A stretch of 39,849 bases of DNA from Victivallales bacterium (GCA_017554445.1 JAFZIJ010000205.1:1-39849); one strand, 5' to 3'. Shown: positions 15,247-23,853, counted from the stretch's first letter. The notes: generated by a model from the letters alone, not told the origin. A program made the numbers and translations.

Positions 15247-15675
15247 TTATGGTTCAATTTCAAATGGTTCGCTGTCAAAAGCTTCACGGCTGAGTTGCAG
15301 TCGCCAACTGGTCATCAGTTCTGGCTTGCCTTCCGCTACGCGTAGGATAATATAGGAATAAAACGGTAACGCATGCTCTCGGTCGTAGTCCGATGGCTTT
15401 GCGGGATGGTCTGGATGCGAATGGTAGAATCCGATAATTTCCAATCCAAGCCGTCGTGCCTCCAGCTCCGCTTGCATCATGTCTTCTGCCGTGATCAGAA
15501 AGCGATGGTACTGCTCGCCGCTTTCACGCGCATTCTCAATGGGTTTCAACGACTTGACGATGTGGTCGTCGCCGTCTTCGCTTCCAAACAGGATGCCGCA
15601 GCATTCGTTCGGATAGGCGTCTGCTCCCGCTTTTCGGATGTCTGTTTCGATTTGTCGTGTCAGTTTCAGCATCAT
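15247..15675 (-). CDS. mec: JAMM/MPN metalloprotease, Mec-type CysO-cysteine peptidase
   Basis: The 142-residue protein is a single JAB1/MPN domain. The catalytic glutamate lies in YPNECCGILFG (about residue 24). The zinc motif H-x-H-x7-S-x2-D is complete in YHSHPDHPAKPSDYD, so it should be an active zinc peptidase. In M. tuberculosis Mec releases cysteine from the CysO-cysteine conjugate and regenerates the diglycine carrier; adjacency to the cysO-like gene and the cysteine synthase makes the same job likely here. It probably also trims the encoded terminal cysteine of the carrier. The first ATG (15675) overlaps the cysM stop as ATGA; a second ATG directly after it is better spaced from GGAGG, so the true start is one or the other. 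Confidence 0.93.
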   Translation of the reverse strand: MMLKLTRQIETDIRKAGADAYPNECCGILFGSEDGDDHIVKSLKPIENARESGEQYHRFLITAEDMMQAELEARRLGLEIIGFYHSHPDHPAKPSDYDREHALPFYSYIILRVAEGKPELMTSWRLQLSREAFDSEPFEIEP

Positions 15676-16583
15676 GCTTCCTCCCAGAAATCTGAAGAGA
15701 GATAACGGTTGCCGTTGTCACAAAGAATCGTGACCACTACGGAACCCGATGGCAATGTCTTCGCAAGTTTCAGCGCGGCCGCGACGTTTGCTCCCGAACT
15801 GATGCCGACTAGAAGTGCCTCTTCATGTGCCAACCGACGAGTCATTGCATATGCTTCCTCTGTCGAAACTTCCAGTTTGATATCCGCAATTGATTCGTCG
15901 AAGAAGCCCGGATGGATGGTTGATGCCATGTGTTTCATTCCTTCCAATCCATGAAACGGTGAATCCGGTTGCATCAGAACGGCTTTCACTTGCGGATTCA
16001 AGTGTTTCAATCCGCGGCTTGTTCCCATGAACGTTCCAGATGTACCAGTCCCAGCCACGAAATGCGTCACAAGCTGTTCCGTCTGCTTCCAGATTTCAAC
16101 CGCAGTGCCTTCAAAATGAGCCTTCCAGTTCGCGTCATTGTTGTATTGGTCTGGATAAAAGTACTTTTCAGGATATTCGGCGACCAGCCTTCGGCATTCG
16201 TTGTAGGCACCGTCAGAACTCTCCAATGGATCCGTCTCGATGATTTCTGCGCCGTAGAGCTTCATCAGTTTCTTGCGCTCTTCAGTCGCGTTCGCTGGGA
16301 GGCATAACGCGACTTTATATCCTAACGCCGCCCCCAACGCCGCATACGCAATGCCCGTGTTGCCGCTTGTCGCGTCGATGATCGTCTTGTCATGCGTCAG
16401 CAAGCCACGCTTGATTCCGTCGAGAATCATCGCTTTGGCGGCGCGGTCTTTCACGGAACCGGTCGGATTGAAATACTCCGCCTTCGCATAAAGCTCAACA
16501 CCGTCCAATTCTTTATCTATGGTAGTAAGACGCAATAGGGGAGTATTCCCGACCGTATCAAATAATGTTTGGCTTGTCTGCAT
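15672..16583 (-). CDS. cysM: CysM-type O-acyl(phospho)serine-dependent cysteine synthase
   Basis: The 303-residue fold-type II PLP enzyme has the PLP lysine in FNPTGSVKDRAA, the SGNTGIAYAALGAALG loop and the phosphate-cupping GTGTSGTFMG. The stretch YFYPDQYNNDANWKAHFEGTA and THFVAGTG resembles mycobacterial CysM, which accepts sulfur from CysO thiocarboxylate. Gene order cysM-mec-cysO here repeats the mycobacterial set in rearranged form. Mycobacterial CysM uses O-phosphoserine; because this operon contains a serine acetyltransferase, O-acetylserine may be the substrate. It is the first gene of the operon. I prefer ATG 16583, eleven bases after AGGG; ATG 16592 sits too close to that site. Confidence 0.92.
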   Translation of the reverse strand: MQTSQTLFDTVGNTPLLRLTTIDKELDGVELYAKAEYFNPTGSVKDRAAKAMILDGIKRGLLTHDKTIIDATSGNTGIAYAALGAALGYKVALCLPANATEERKKLMKLYGAEIIETDPLESSDGAYNECRRLVAEYPEKYFYPDQYNNDANWKAHFEGTAVEIWKQTEQLVTHFVAGTGTSGTFMGTSRGLKHLNPQVKAVLMQPDSPFHGLEGMKHMASTIHPGFFDESIADIKLEVSTEEAYAMTRRLAHEEALLVGISSGANVAAALKLAKTLPSGSVVVTILCDNGNRYLSSDFWEEA

Positions 16584-16689
16584 TCGTCTCATGTCCCTGT
16601 ATTTTGCTTTGGCATCCCATGCCGTTGGCTGGATGCTTTTATGGTATTAAGGCTACTGAATAAGTAGTGATTTGAGTGAAAACAGAGAT

Positions 16690-16717
16690 AAAATACAATG
16701 CAAATTCAATATTTCAA
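16690..16717 (-). promoter_or_regulatory. Candidate promoter of the cysM-encapsulin operon
   Basis: Read on the minus strand, TTGAAA (16717-16712) and TATTTT (16695-16690) are separated by 16 bases, about 107 bases before the cysM start. The leader between contains CTACT-TATTC-AGTAG and a second small hairpin (GCATCC/GGATGC around 16611-16637). I cannot match these to a known riboswitch. Confidence 0.4.
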
Positions 16718-16773
16718 GAAAACATTATTAAAATAGTTGTCTTTTTTTGTTACAGTATGCCTACGGCATCAAG

Positions 16774-16900
16774 CCGTTGGGCGGAGGAGGTCCCATCGGC
16801 GTCCCGCCTGCGGGTGTGGTGTGGCGGCGGCGTCCTCGCCGTCGCACGCGGGCAACGCCCGTGAATTACCGTGCGCATGCGGGACGCCTCTGCCACACCG
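16774..16900 (+). repeat. GC-rich dispersed repeat, copy A
   Basis: About 127 bp, from CCGTTGGGCGG to GCCACACCG, with internal palindromic pieces such as GCGGGCAACGCCCG. The same sequence, near 85-90 percent identical by eye, occurs in opposite orientation at about 23534-23658. It is far richer in G+C than the AT-rich DNA on its left. Open frames through it lack ribosome sites and look accidental. Function unknown; a REP- or MITE-like element is the nearest description. Confidence 0.8.
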
Positions 16901-16946
16901 TCGACATCAATGGCGGCATTTCAACCCGTAGGGCTAGACATCTTTT

Positions 16947-16980
16947 CATTAAGCATTAAGCATTAAGCATTAAGCATTAA
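16947..16980 (+). repeat. Heptamer tandem array (CATTAAG)4.9
   Basis: Four perfect CATTAAG units plus CATTAA. The same heptamer in the same orientation recurs at 31446-31480, and related heptamers (GCTTTAA, GCCATAA) occur at 31267 and 36044. Between this array and 17284 lie small perfect hairpins (TCGCCC-GAA-GGGCGA near 17039, CCAGCGG-CCATG-CCGCTGG near 17252) but no gene I can support. Confidence 0.9.
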
Positions 16981-17283
16981 TAAAGCAGCTGGCGGTAAGA
17001 TGCTCCCCTCTACAATGGCGCCCGCAAGGGTGCGACAATTCGCCCGAAGGGCGAGACTTTCCACAAAACATGATGTTCATGGGCCATTTTCTTACGGAGA
17101 TGTCCCAAATGATGATTTTTCCATTTGAAACCATCATATAAACACGTATAGTATATTGTTTTATAGTCTTTTCGACCAATCAAACGATTGGTAATCACAA
17201 CCCAACAGGAGTCATTGTCACGTAAAATAGCGTTTTCTTTCTTCTGACATAGCCAGCGGCCATGCCGCTGGTATTTGTGCTTT

Positions 17284-17397
17284 GTGGCTTTCGAAATTAG
17301 GACCTTCCAAATCTTACAACGGCACACGTTTCGAGCGCTCTGCCTAGAGCGTCTCTTTTCGTGCCGTTGTAAGGTCGTCCTAAACCTCGAAAGCCAC
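17284..17397. other. Long nested palindromic element, candidate structured RNA or decayed MITE
   Basis: The outer arms GTGGCTTTCGA (17284-17294) and TCGAAAGCCAC (17387-17397) pair perfectly. Inside them TTAGGAC pairs with GTCCTAA, TTACAACGGCAC with GTGCCGTTGTAA, and CGCTCT with AGAGCG around the centre, with a few unpaired bases between blocks. The 114-base stretch could fold into one long hairpin. It is followed within a few bases by a T-rich terminator, which favours a transcribed RNA. No target duplications are seen at the ends. Confidence 0.5.
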
Positions 17398-17402
17398 GAA
17401 CA

Positions 17403-17418
17403 AGAGGCGCTCTTTTTT
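17403..17418 (+). terminator. Intrinsic terminator after the palindromic element
   Basis: AAGAG-GCG-CTCTT forms a short stem followed by seven T, a G and seven more T. It lies on the plus strand between the palindromic element and the 1626-residue protein gene. Confidence 0.55.
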
Positions 17419-17543
17419 TGTTTTTTTCATGAATGGATAACAGCGACAATACTTGATATCCTGAATGTTGCAAGGCATGGACTTGCCGGAAAACTGAAGA
17501 CATTGGAATTGTATTTGAAATAGAAGAAAAGAAGGAATAAAAC

Positions 17544-20500
17544 ATGAACAAACATCGCTTTTTACGGTTGGCCTTTATTTTTCATTTCGTCCTGCCTGTC
17601 ATCGCCTGTTTCAATGCCATGGCGTTGGATGAAAAGCCTTCTGCCGTGTTTGAATATACAGTAGCGGATAACCAGATTACGATTACGGGAGTTGTTGAAT
17701 GCTCCAAAGAGCTGTCAATCCCGTCCACGATTGACGGTATGCCGGTGACCGCCATTGGAAACAGAGCGTTTAGCAATCGCCAGGATATAACGACGATCAC
17801 CATTCCGGAAAGCGTTGCCACCATCGGCGATGATGCGATGGTTGGATGCAAGTCTCTGGAATCCATCCATGTAAATGAAAGCAATCCATATTATGCAACA
17901 GAAGACGGTGTTCTTTTCAGTAAAGACAAAAGCACGTTAATTGCGTATCCGTCGGGAAAGAAAGACAAATATGTTGCGATTCCGGATGGAGTAACGTCAA
18001 TCAACAAGAATGCTTTCGATGATTGTTCTTCCATACAATGTATCGCCCTTCCAAATAGCTGTATTCTTTTGAGTAATTGCTTTTCAGGTTGCAATCAACT
18101 TGTTTCTGTTCAAGTCGATGCAGACAATTCGCATTATACTTCCATTGATGGAGTTCTTTTCAGCAAGAGCATGAAGGAACTTGTCCTCTATCCTGCTGGG
18201 AAGCCTGAAGAAAGCTATTCCATTCCGAATGGAATTGAAACCATCAAGGAGCATGCGTTTGCCAATGCAGGCAATCTCACGACGGTCATCCTTCCTGCCA
18301 GTGTCCAAGCTATTGGGGAAGATGCATTTACTGGATGCACGGCTTTAAAGGAACTGGTGTTCATGGGAAGCAAGCCCTCCTTCTATTTGTTGGATGGCGA
18401 TATCAGATGTTTTGATTCGCCTGCGACATTTTTCGTCCCACAGGGCAAAGGATGGGAGGATTTTGAGACAGCTGGCGTCACACTGGAATTCCGCAACCAG
18501 ATGAAGCAGACTCTGGAGCTTCGCAAAGGCTGGAATCTTTGTGCACTCGCCATCACGCCCGATGACGACAGTCTTGGCATTCTGAAAGGATTGGAAAAGC
18601 CCTGGACATGGTCGAATGCGCATTTTCGACAACAGGACACGTTCATCCCCGGGCAGGGATTCTGGATATACGCCCATGAAGACATCCGGTTGACGCTGAC
18701 AGGAGACAAGGCATATCCAAAACCCATGTATGCCGGATGGAATCTTCTTGGCGTCATGGATGAAGCCAAGACGGTAGATTTGGCTGCCAATCCAAATGTA
18801 TGGCGTTGGAATCAAAATCATTATGAGCAAGTGAACGGCGGATTGCCGCAAGGGAGCACCTATTGGATTTACCAGCCTGCGGCTGTCACGTCGCAAATCA
18901 GTTATTTGCTGCAACCTGCGGACGGAATGTGGCGCATCGACAAGGGGGAATGGAATGCCGGCGGTTCGGTCGTGAAGACAAAGACAGGGATACATGGCAT
19001 TACTTTCAGGGATGTCGCAGGATATGTGGCTCCTCCTTCGCAAGTCGTCAATCTTGTTGATGGGCAGATGCTTGTCAATACCGTCAGTTATATGCCTGTC
19101 CCGCCGAGTGTGACCTATACGCTGAATCCGCCGGACGGCAAGTGGCGGATTGACAACGGCGACTGGAACGACAGCGGAGCGACGGTGGAGACAACTGTCG
19201 GCAAGCACACGGTCAGTTTCCAGGCCGTCACAGGCTATACGGCGCCTTCTGCTCAGAACATCACGTTGACGGCAGGGGAAAGCCTGTCAAAAGACGTTGA
19301 ATACAAACCGATTCAACCGACAGTGAAATACACGTTGACGCCGACAAACGGCAAGTGGCGGCTGGACGACGGCGACTGGATAGACAGCGGAAAAACGGTG
19401 ACGACGACTGCCGGTGAGCATATGGTCAGTTTCCAGGCTGTCGAAGGCTATACGACGCCAGTTGACCAGACGATAACATTGGCGTTTGGCGACAAACTCT
19501 CCAAGACTGTCGTGTATGACGTTATCCCACCGACCGTTACCTATACGCTGAATCCTGCTGACGGCAAGTGGTGTCTGGACGATGGCGACTGGAACGATAG
19601 CGGTGCAACAGTGGAAGCGACAGTCGGATCGCACAAAGTCAGCTTCATGGAAGTGGAAGGCTATAACACGCCTTCGGAACAAACTTTGTTTTTAGCAGCA
19701 GGGGGAATGGTTGAAAGGACAGTCAACTATACAGTCATCGCTCCAACAGTGAGTTACACTCTTGTTCCCGAAAATGGCAAGTGGCGTCTTGACAATGGTT
19801 CATGGAACAACAGCGGAGCCACAGTGACGACGATGGTTGGTAAGCATACAATCCATTTCTCGGCGGTTGACGGATACACGACGCCAGATTCACAGGATAT
19901 TGTCCTTTCGGCTGGTGAAAACTTATCTAGAACTGTTGAATACGAAACAATTCAACCGACAGTAACCTATACATTGAGTCCATCGAACGGTAAATGGAGT
20001 CTCGATAATGGTGTATGGAATACGAGTGGCACAACCGTGACAACGACAGTCGGTACGCATTCCGTCAGTTTCCAGGCAGTCAATAACTATATAACTCCAG
20101 CAAAACAAGACATTACGTTGACTGCGGGAGAACGTCTGACAAAGCTTGTTGCATACGAACCCGTCCCGCCAACCGTAACATATACGCTGAATCCTCCCAG
20201 TGGCAAGTGGCGGATTGACGATGGCGAATGGAACGCAAGCGGGGTAATGGTGACAACAACAGTTGGTGAGCATACGATTAGCTTCATGGATATTCTGGGC
20301 TATCTTGCCCCGAATGAGCAGAACATCTCACTGACGGCAGGCGAAACATATCATAATAGTGAAGTTTATGAAAAGCATGAAACGTTATATGTTGTCATCG
20401 ATTTGTCTTCTGGGCCGGAATCGAACAGCTATCCAGTACGCGGGACAGATACTCCGCCAGATTTGAATGATGACACATGCCGAACAACGGAGCTGTGGCT

Positions 20501-22424
20501 TCGTAGGATTCCTGCAGGAACATTTATCATGGGAACGCCTAAAACTGAATATGGACGTCAGCCATATTCTTCAAATTATGAGTTACAACATGAGGTGACA
20601 ATTACTCAAGACTTCTATATTGGCGTATTTGAGTGTACTCAACGACAATGGGAAATGGTCATGGGAACGAGACCAAGTTATTTCAGTAACCAAGATTACT
20701 ATGCAACACGCCCTGTGGAAAAAGTATCATATGGTATGATTCGTGGTTCTTCATCGGTTGATGAAGGATGGCCAAGGTGTGGTCATATTGTTCAGGACCT
20801 ATCCTTCATGGAAAGGTTGCAATTGAAAACTGGTTTGATCTTTGATCTCCCAACAGAGGCGCAATGGGAGTATGCATGTAGAGCTGGAACAACAACCGCT
20901 CTTAATTCGGGGAATAACTTATCCCAATCAACTGTCGCATACTATTTGACAGAAGTTGGAAGATGTGGGTATAATAGTGGTTCTATTGCTGGTTCTTCAG
21001 GCGAACAAGACTGGACAGATGCAAAAGGAACGGCTAAGGTGGGGAGTTATTTGCCTAATGCTTGGGGACTTTATGACATGCATGGGAATGTTTTGGAATG
21101 GTGTTTGGACTGGCAAGCAGATTTTAATGAAAATCCTGTAACCGACCCAGTTGGACCTTTTTATGGGGCAGCACGCGTGGCAAGAGGGGGAAGCTGGAGG
21201 GAGACCGAAACTTATAGTCGGTCAGCCTCTCGGCTTTCATACTCTTCATCTTATGGTGCAAGTAACACAATGGGGTTTCGTATTGCATGTTTACATAATA
21301 GTTCCCCTATAGTCAATTGCATACTAAATATATCAGGTGGCAAATGGCGTCTCGACGATGATGAATGGAATGAGAGCAAATTATCAGTGACGACGACAGT
21401 TGGAGAACATGTCATCAGCTACAAGGACGTTGAAATGCCTGGTTACAATACTCCTCTTGAACAAAGAGTTATTTTTGACATGGGGCGTGTATATAAGCGT
21501 ATAGATGATTATATGCGAAATGAAAATGAATATATTGTCATTGATTTATCATCTGGACCTAACTCTGAAAAATATCCTGTACGCTGGTCGAATACTCCTC
21601 CCAATTTGGATGATGACAAATGCCGTACAACAGAACTGTGGTTGCGCCGTATCAAGGCGGGGATGTTCATTATGGGTTCGCCCGATGATGAATTGGGGAG
21701 AGAACAGTCAACGGAGACTTTACATAAAGTGGTTTTGACACAAGATTATTTTATTGGCGTATTTGAAATTACCCAAAGGCAATGGGAATTAGTAATGGCG
21801 ACAAAGCCAAGTTATTTCAAAAATACTGATTATTACTTGACACGTCCCGTAGAAAATATCACTTTTGACATGATTTGTGGCAAAAATGTTGATTCTTTGT
21901 CATTCATGGGCAAACTGCAGTCAAGAACAGGTTTAGTGTTCGATCTGCCTACGGAAGCACAATGGGAATATGCATGTCGTGCTGGCACGATGACAGCTCT
22001 CAACTCAGGGCAGAACTTGAAATCATCATTTGAGGATTCCAATATGACGGAAATGGGACGATATAAACATAATGGCGGTGGTAATAGCTACAATTATTTT
22101 TCTTCAGATAGTTCTACAGATAAAGGCACAGCAAAAGTCGGTTGCTACATGCCGAATGCTTGGGGACTTTATGACATGCATGGCAATGTTAGTGAATTTT
22201 GTCGGGACTACGACACTCCCTCTGACTATATTGCAGATATTATTACTATTGATCCGTTTGTGTCTGCTTCTGGAACTGGCTACACCAAATATTTCCTGCG
22301 TGGAGGCTCGTATTATTCTGATGCAAAAGACTGTCGTTCGGCATCTCGTCGATGGGTAAAGGAGGTTCGTATTTGGTCTGGCACCTATGAAAATAATGGT
22401 TTCCGTATTGTGTATTTACCGTGA
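17544..22424 (+). CDS. Giant secreted protein: BspA-type LRR, eight 71-residue repeats and two FGE-sulfatase domains
   Basis: The 1626-residue product begins with a signal peptide (about residues 1-28). Residues about 30-310 are BspA/LRR_5 leucine-rich repeats (SIPSTIDGMPVTAIGNRAF, TTITIPESVATIGDDA, SIPNGIETIKEHAF). Residues about 315-445 hold two GWNL segments. From about 450 to 945 come seven repeats of roughly 71 residues with the core YTLNPPDGKWRIDNGDWNDS. An FGE/SUMF1 domain follows (about 980-1250: PAGTFIMG, DLPTEAQWEYACRAG, GLYDMHGNVLEWC, RGGSW), then an eighth repeat and a second FGE domain (about 1360-1626). The paired catalytic cysteines of true formylglycine-generating enzyme are absent: domain 1 has none at the expected place and domain 2 a single one, so ligand binding or a structural role is more likely. 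AAGGAA precedes the ATG. Confidence 0.88.
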   Translation: MNKHRFLRLAFIFHFVLPVIACFNAMALDEKPSAVFEYTVADNQITITGVVECSKELSIPSTIDGMPVTAIGNRAFSNRQDITTITIPESVATIGDDAMVGCKSLESIHVNESNPYYATEDGVLFSKDKSTLIAYPSGKKDKYVAIPDGVTSINKNAFDDCSSIQCIALPNSCILLSNCFSGCNQLVSVQVDADNSHYTSIDGVLFSKSMKELVLYPAGKPEESYSIPNGIETIKEHAFANAGNLTTVILPASVQAIGEDAFTGCTALKELVFMGSKPSFYLLDGDIRCFDSPATFFVPQGKGWEDFETAGVTLEFRNQMKQTLELRKGWNLCALAITPDDDSLGILKGLEKPWTWSNAHFRQQDTFIPGQGFWIYAHEDIRLTLTGDKAYPKPMYAGWNLLGVMDEAKTVDLAANPNVWRWNQNHYEQVNGGLPQGSTYWIYQPAAVTSQISYLLQPADGMWRIDKGEWNAGGSVVKTKTGIHGITFRDVAGYVAPPSQVVNLVDGQMLVNTVSYMPVPPSVTYTLNPPDGKWRIDNGDWNDSGATVETTVGKHTVSFQAVTGYTAPSAQNITLTAGESLSKDVEYKPIQPTVKYTLTPTNGKWRLDDGDWIDSGKTVTTTAGEHMVSFQAVEGYTTPVDQTITLAFGDKLSKTVVYDVIPPTVTYTLNPADGKWCLDDGDWNDSGATVEATVGSHKVSFMEVEGYNTPSEQTLFLAAGGMVERTVNYTVIAPTVSYTLVPENGKWRLDNGSWNNSGATVTTMVGKHTIHFSAVDGYTTPDSQDIVLSAGENLSRTVEYETIQPTVTYTLSPSNGKWSLDNGVWNTSGTTVTTTVGTHSVSFQAVNNYITPAKQDITLTAGERLTKLVAYEPVPPTVTYTLNPPSGKWRIDDGEWNASGVMVTTTVGEHTISFMDILGYLAPNEQNISLTAGETYHNSEVYEKHETLYVVIDLSSGPESNSYPVRGTDTPPDLNDDTCRTTELWLRRIPAGTFIMGTPKTEYGRQPYSSNYELQHEVTITQDFYIGVFECTQRQWEMVMGTRPSYFSNQDYYATRPVEKVSYGMIRGSSSVDEGWPRCGHIVQDLSFMERLQLKTGLIFDLPTEAQWEYACRAGTTTALNSGNNLSQSTVAYYLTEVGRCGYNSGSIAGSSGEQDWTDAKGTAKVGSYLPNAWGLYDMHGNVLEWCLDWQADFNENPVTDPVGPFYGAARVARGGSWRETETYSRSASRLSYSSSYGASNTMGFRIACLHNSSPIVNCILNISGGKWRLDDDEWNESKLSVTTTVGEHVISYKDVEMPGYNTPLEQRVIFDMGRVYKRIDDYMRNENEYIVIDLSSGPNSEKYPVRWSNTPPNLDDDKCRTTELWLRRIKAGMFIMGSPDDELGREQSTETLHKVVLTQDYFIGVFEITQRQWELVMATKPSYFKNTDYYLTRPVENITFDMICGKNVDSLSFMGKLQSRTGLVFDLPTEAQWEYACRAGTMTALNSGQNLKSSFEDSNMTEMGRYKHNGGGNSYNYFSSDSSTDKGTAKVGCYMPNAWGLYDMHGNVSEFCRDYDTPSDYIADIITIDPFVSASGTGYTKYFLRGGSYYSDAKDCRSASRRWVKEVRIWSGTYENNGFRIVYLP
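18893..20375 (+). repeat. Seven consecutive 71-codon repeats inside the giant secreted protein gene
   Basis: Each unit reads approximately YTLxPxxGKWRxDxGxWN, SGxTVTTTVGxHTVSF, GYxTPxxQxITLTAGExL. Units 2-7 are spaced close to 213 bases apart and keep near-identical protein sequence while the codons have drifted, so the expansion is not very recent. An eighth unit lies at about 21310-21520 between the two FGE domains, suggesting that a repeat-plus-FGE module was duplicated as a block. Confidence 0.85.
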
Positions 22425-22517
22425 TTTTATACAATTTAATGAATGAGCGATCATTGAAACTATTCTCAATAAACAAATTTATTGTCAAACAGTTATAAAA
22501 CAAAAAGGAGAATTATG

Positions 22518-23450
22518 ATGGAAAAATTAGGTATTTTGAAAAATGAGGAGATCAGGAATATCTGGAAGATTGAACGTGAATTTTCAGATTGGCTCGCCAA
22601 ACGAGAGAATATGGAACTCTTGGGTAATGCAGTAGGTATTGACATTCTTGCTGAAGAAACAGAGTCTGCAGTTGGGAAATACAGTGCAGACATTTTGGCA
22701 AAGGAAGATGGTAGTGACCGAAAAATCATTATTGAAAATCAATATGGAGCGACTAATCACGACCATTTAGGAAAGCTTATCACCTATACAGCAGGCAAAA
22801 ATGCTCAAATTCTGATTTGGATTGTTGAGAAGGCTGATGACGAACATAGGGCCGCCGTCCAGTGGATAAATGAACATACTGATGCTGATATAGGCATTTT
22901 TCTTATCCAGATAGAAGTCCTGCGCATAGGGGATTCCATTCCTGCGGCTAGGTTCACAGTTCTTGAAAGGCCCAATGAATGGACAAAACAAAACAAGCAG
23001 GTTGTTGATTCAAAAATAAATCAACAACAGATGGATTTTTGGAACAGTTTCATGGATTATACCATGAAGCAACCGGAATTTTCCAAACTCTTCAATCGCC
23101 GGAAGGGCCTGCCTCAAAATTGGATGAATCTTCCATTGGGATCATCTGAATATCAAATCTGCTTGACAGTTAAGACCACAGGACAAATTGGAGCAGAAGT
23201 CTATATCAATAAACGGAAAGACATATTCAATGATTTGGAATCTCAAAAGGATCAGATTGAAAAAGAACTTGGTTTCAAGATGGACTGGCAACCATTACCT
23301 GACAAAATGGCATCTCGAATCATAATCGTGCAGGATGGTGATTATACTGACAACGCCCAATGGGATAGTTGCTTTGAATGGCTTACAGATAAGGCTGTCA
23401 AATTGAAGAAGGTATTCCCAAAATATCTAAAGAAAATTGCTACAGAATAA
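22518..23450 (+). CDS. DUF4268 protein with predicted PD-(D/E)xK nuclease-like core
   Basis: The 310-residue protein has an N-terminal half like restriction-endonuclease-fold proteins: VGKYSADILAKEDGSDRKIIIENQYG holds an aspartate and an ExQ in the spacing of a D...ExK/Q active site (about residues 50-77), followed by HDHLGKLITYTAGKNAQILIWI. The C-terminal half (from about 165: FWNSFMDYTMKQPEFSKLF, SEYQICLTVKTTGQIGAEVYIN) matches the DUF4268 domain. Such proteins are often found near defence or mobile genes, but no partner is visible here. AAGGAG lies seven bases before ATG 22518; ATG 22515 is an alternative. The 22425-22514 gap has an AT-rich hairpin (CAATAAA/TTTATTG, 22467-22484) but no convincing terminator. 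Confidence 0.75.
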   Translation: MEKLGILKNEEIRNIWKIEREFSDWLAKRENMELLGNAVGIDILAEETESAVGKYSADILAKEDGSDRKIIIENQYGATNHDHLGKLITYTAGKNAQILIWIVEKADDEHRAAVQWINEHTDADIGIFLIQIEVLRIGDSIPAARFTVLERPNEWTKQNKQVVDSKINQQQMDFWNSFMDYTMKQPEFSKLFNRRKGLPQNWMNLPLGSSEYQICLTVKTTGQIGAEVYINKRKDIFNDLESQKDQIEKELGFKMDWQPLPDKMASRIIIVQDGDYTDNAQWDSCFEWLTDKAVKLKKVFPKYLKKIATE

Positions 23451-23533
23451 GAATCAGTATTGTAGAATAGAAATTACCACAAATAACGTCTTTCAGAAAA
23501 GTTACGCACTTTGGACAGTGGTGTCTTCAAGGC

Positions 23534-23658
23534 TGGTGTGGTGGAGGCGTCCCGCCTTCGCATCGTAATTCGCGGGCGTTGCCCGCGTGCGACGGCGAGG
23601 ACGCCGCCGCCACACCACACCAACGGCGGGACGCCGATGGGACTTCCTCGCCCAACGG
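23534..23658 (-). repeat. GC-rich dispersed repeat, copy B (inverted relative to copy A)
   Basis: Read on the minus strand it matches 16774-16900 from CCGTTGGGCG through CCCATCGGCGTCCCGCC, GTGTGGTGTGGCGGCGGCGT and GCACGCGGGCAACGCCCG to CCACACCAG. The two copies bracket the giant secreted gene and the DUF4268 gene. The open frames across it are low-complexity translations without ribosome sites. Confidence 0.8.
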
Positions 23659-23716
23659 CGGGACGCCGATGGGACTTTCTCACCCAACGGCGGGACGCCG
23701 ATGGGACTTCCTTCCC
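23621..23716 (+). repeat. Three tandem 32-bp units at the edge of copy B
   Basis: Units at 23621, 23653 and 23685 each begin CAACGGCGGGACGCCGATGG and end GACTTCCTCGCC or a close variant; a fourth, decayed unit follows. There are no unique spacers, so this is not a CRISPR array. Copy A has only one such unit, so the tandem growth is specific to copy B. Confidence 0.9.
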
Positions 23717-23853
23717 GCAGGCGGGACGCACCGCGGGACCTCCTCCGACGGCGAGGATACCGTCGCTTACCATTGGCTTGATTTCACAAGATTCGCCTGT
23801 AAAATATAGGCGGAATAATTTTCAGACGTAAGTTTCCTACAGGAGTTGAACCA

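Noticed and set aside
16593..16689. SAM, T-box or other known riboswitch in the cysM leader
   Set aside because: Two small hairpins are present, but none of the conserved cores I know can be found.
16676..16959. Small open frames through GC-rich repeat copy A
   Set aside because: Overlapping frames of low complexity rich in Arg, Pro and Gly without ribosome sites; copy B shows the same accidental frames on both strands.
20376..22424. True formylglycine-generating (sulfatase-activating) enzyme
   Set aside because: The two catalytic cysteines are not both present in either domain and no sulfatase gene is nearby.
23621..23716. Three 32-bp repeats as a CRISPR array
   Set aside because: The units are directly adjacent with no spacers, and no cas gene is in the window.
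23474..23831. Several frames on both strands across GC-rich repeat copy B
   Set aside because: They are translations of the 32-bp repeat (GTPMGL, AGRRWDF type) in different frames; no start signal and no family resemblance.
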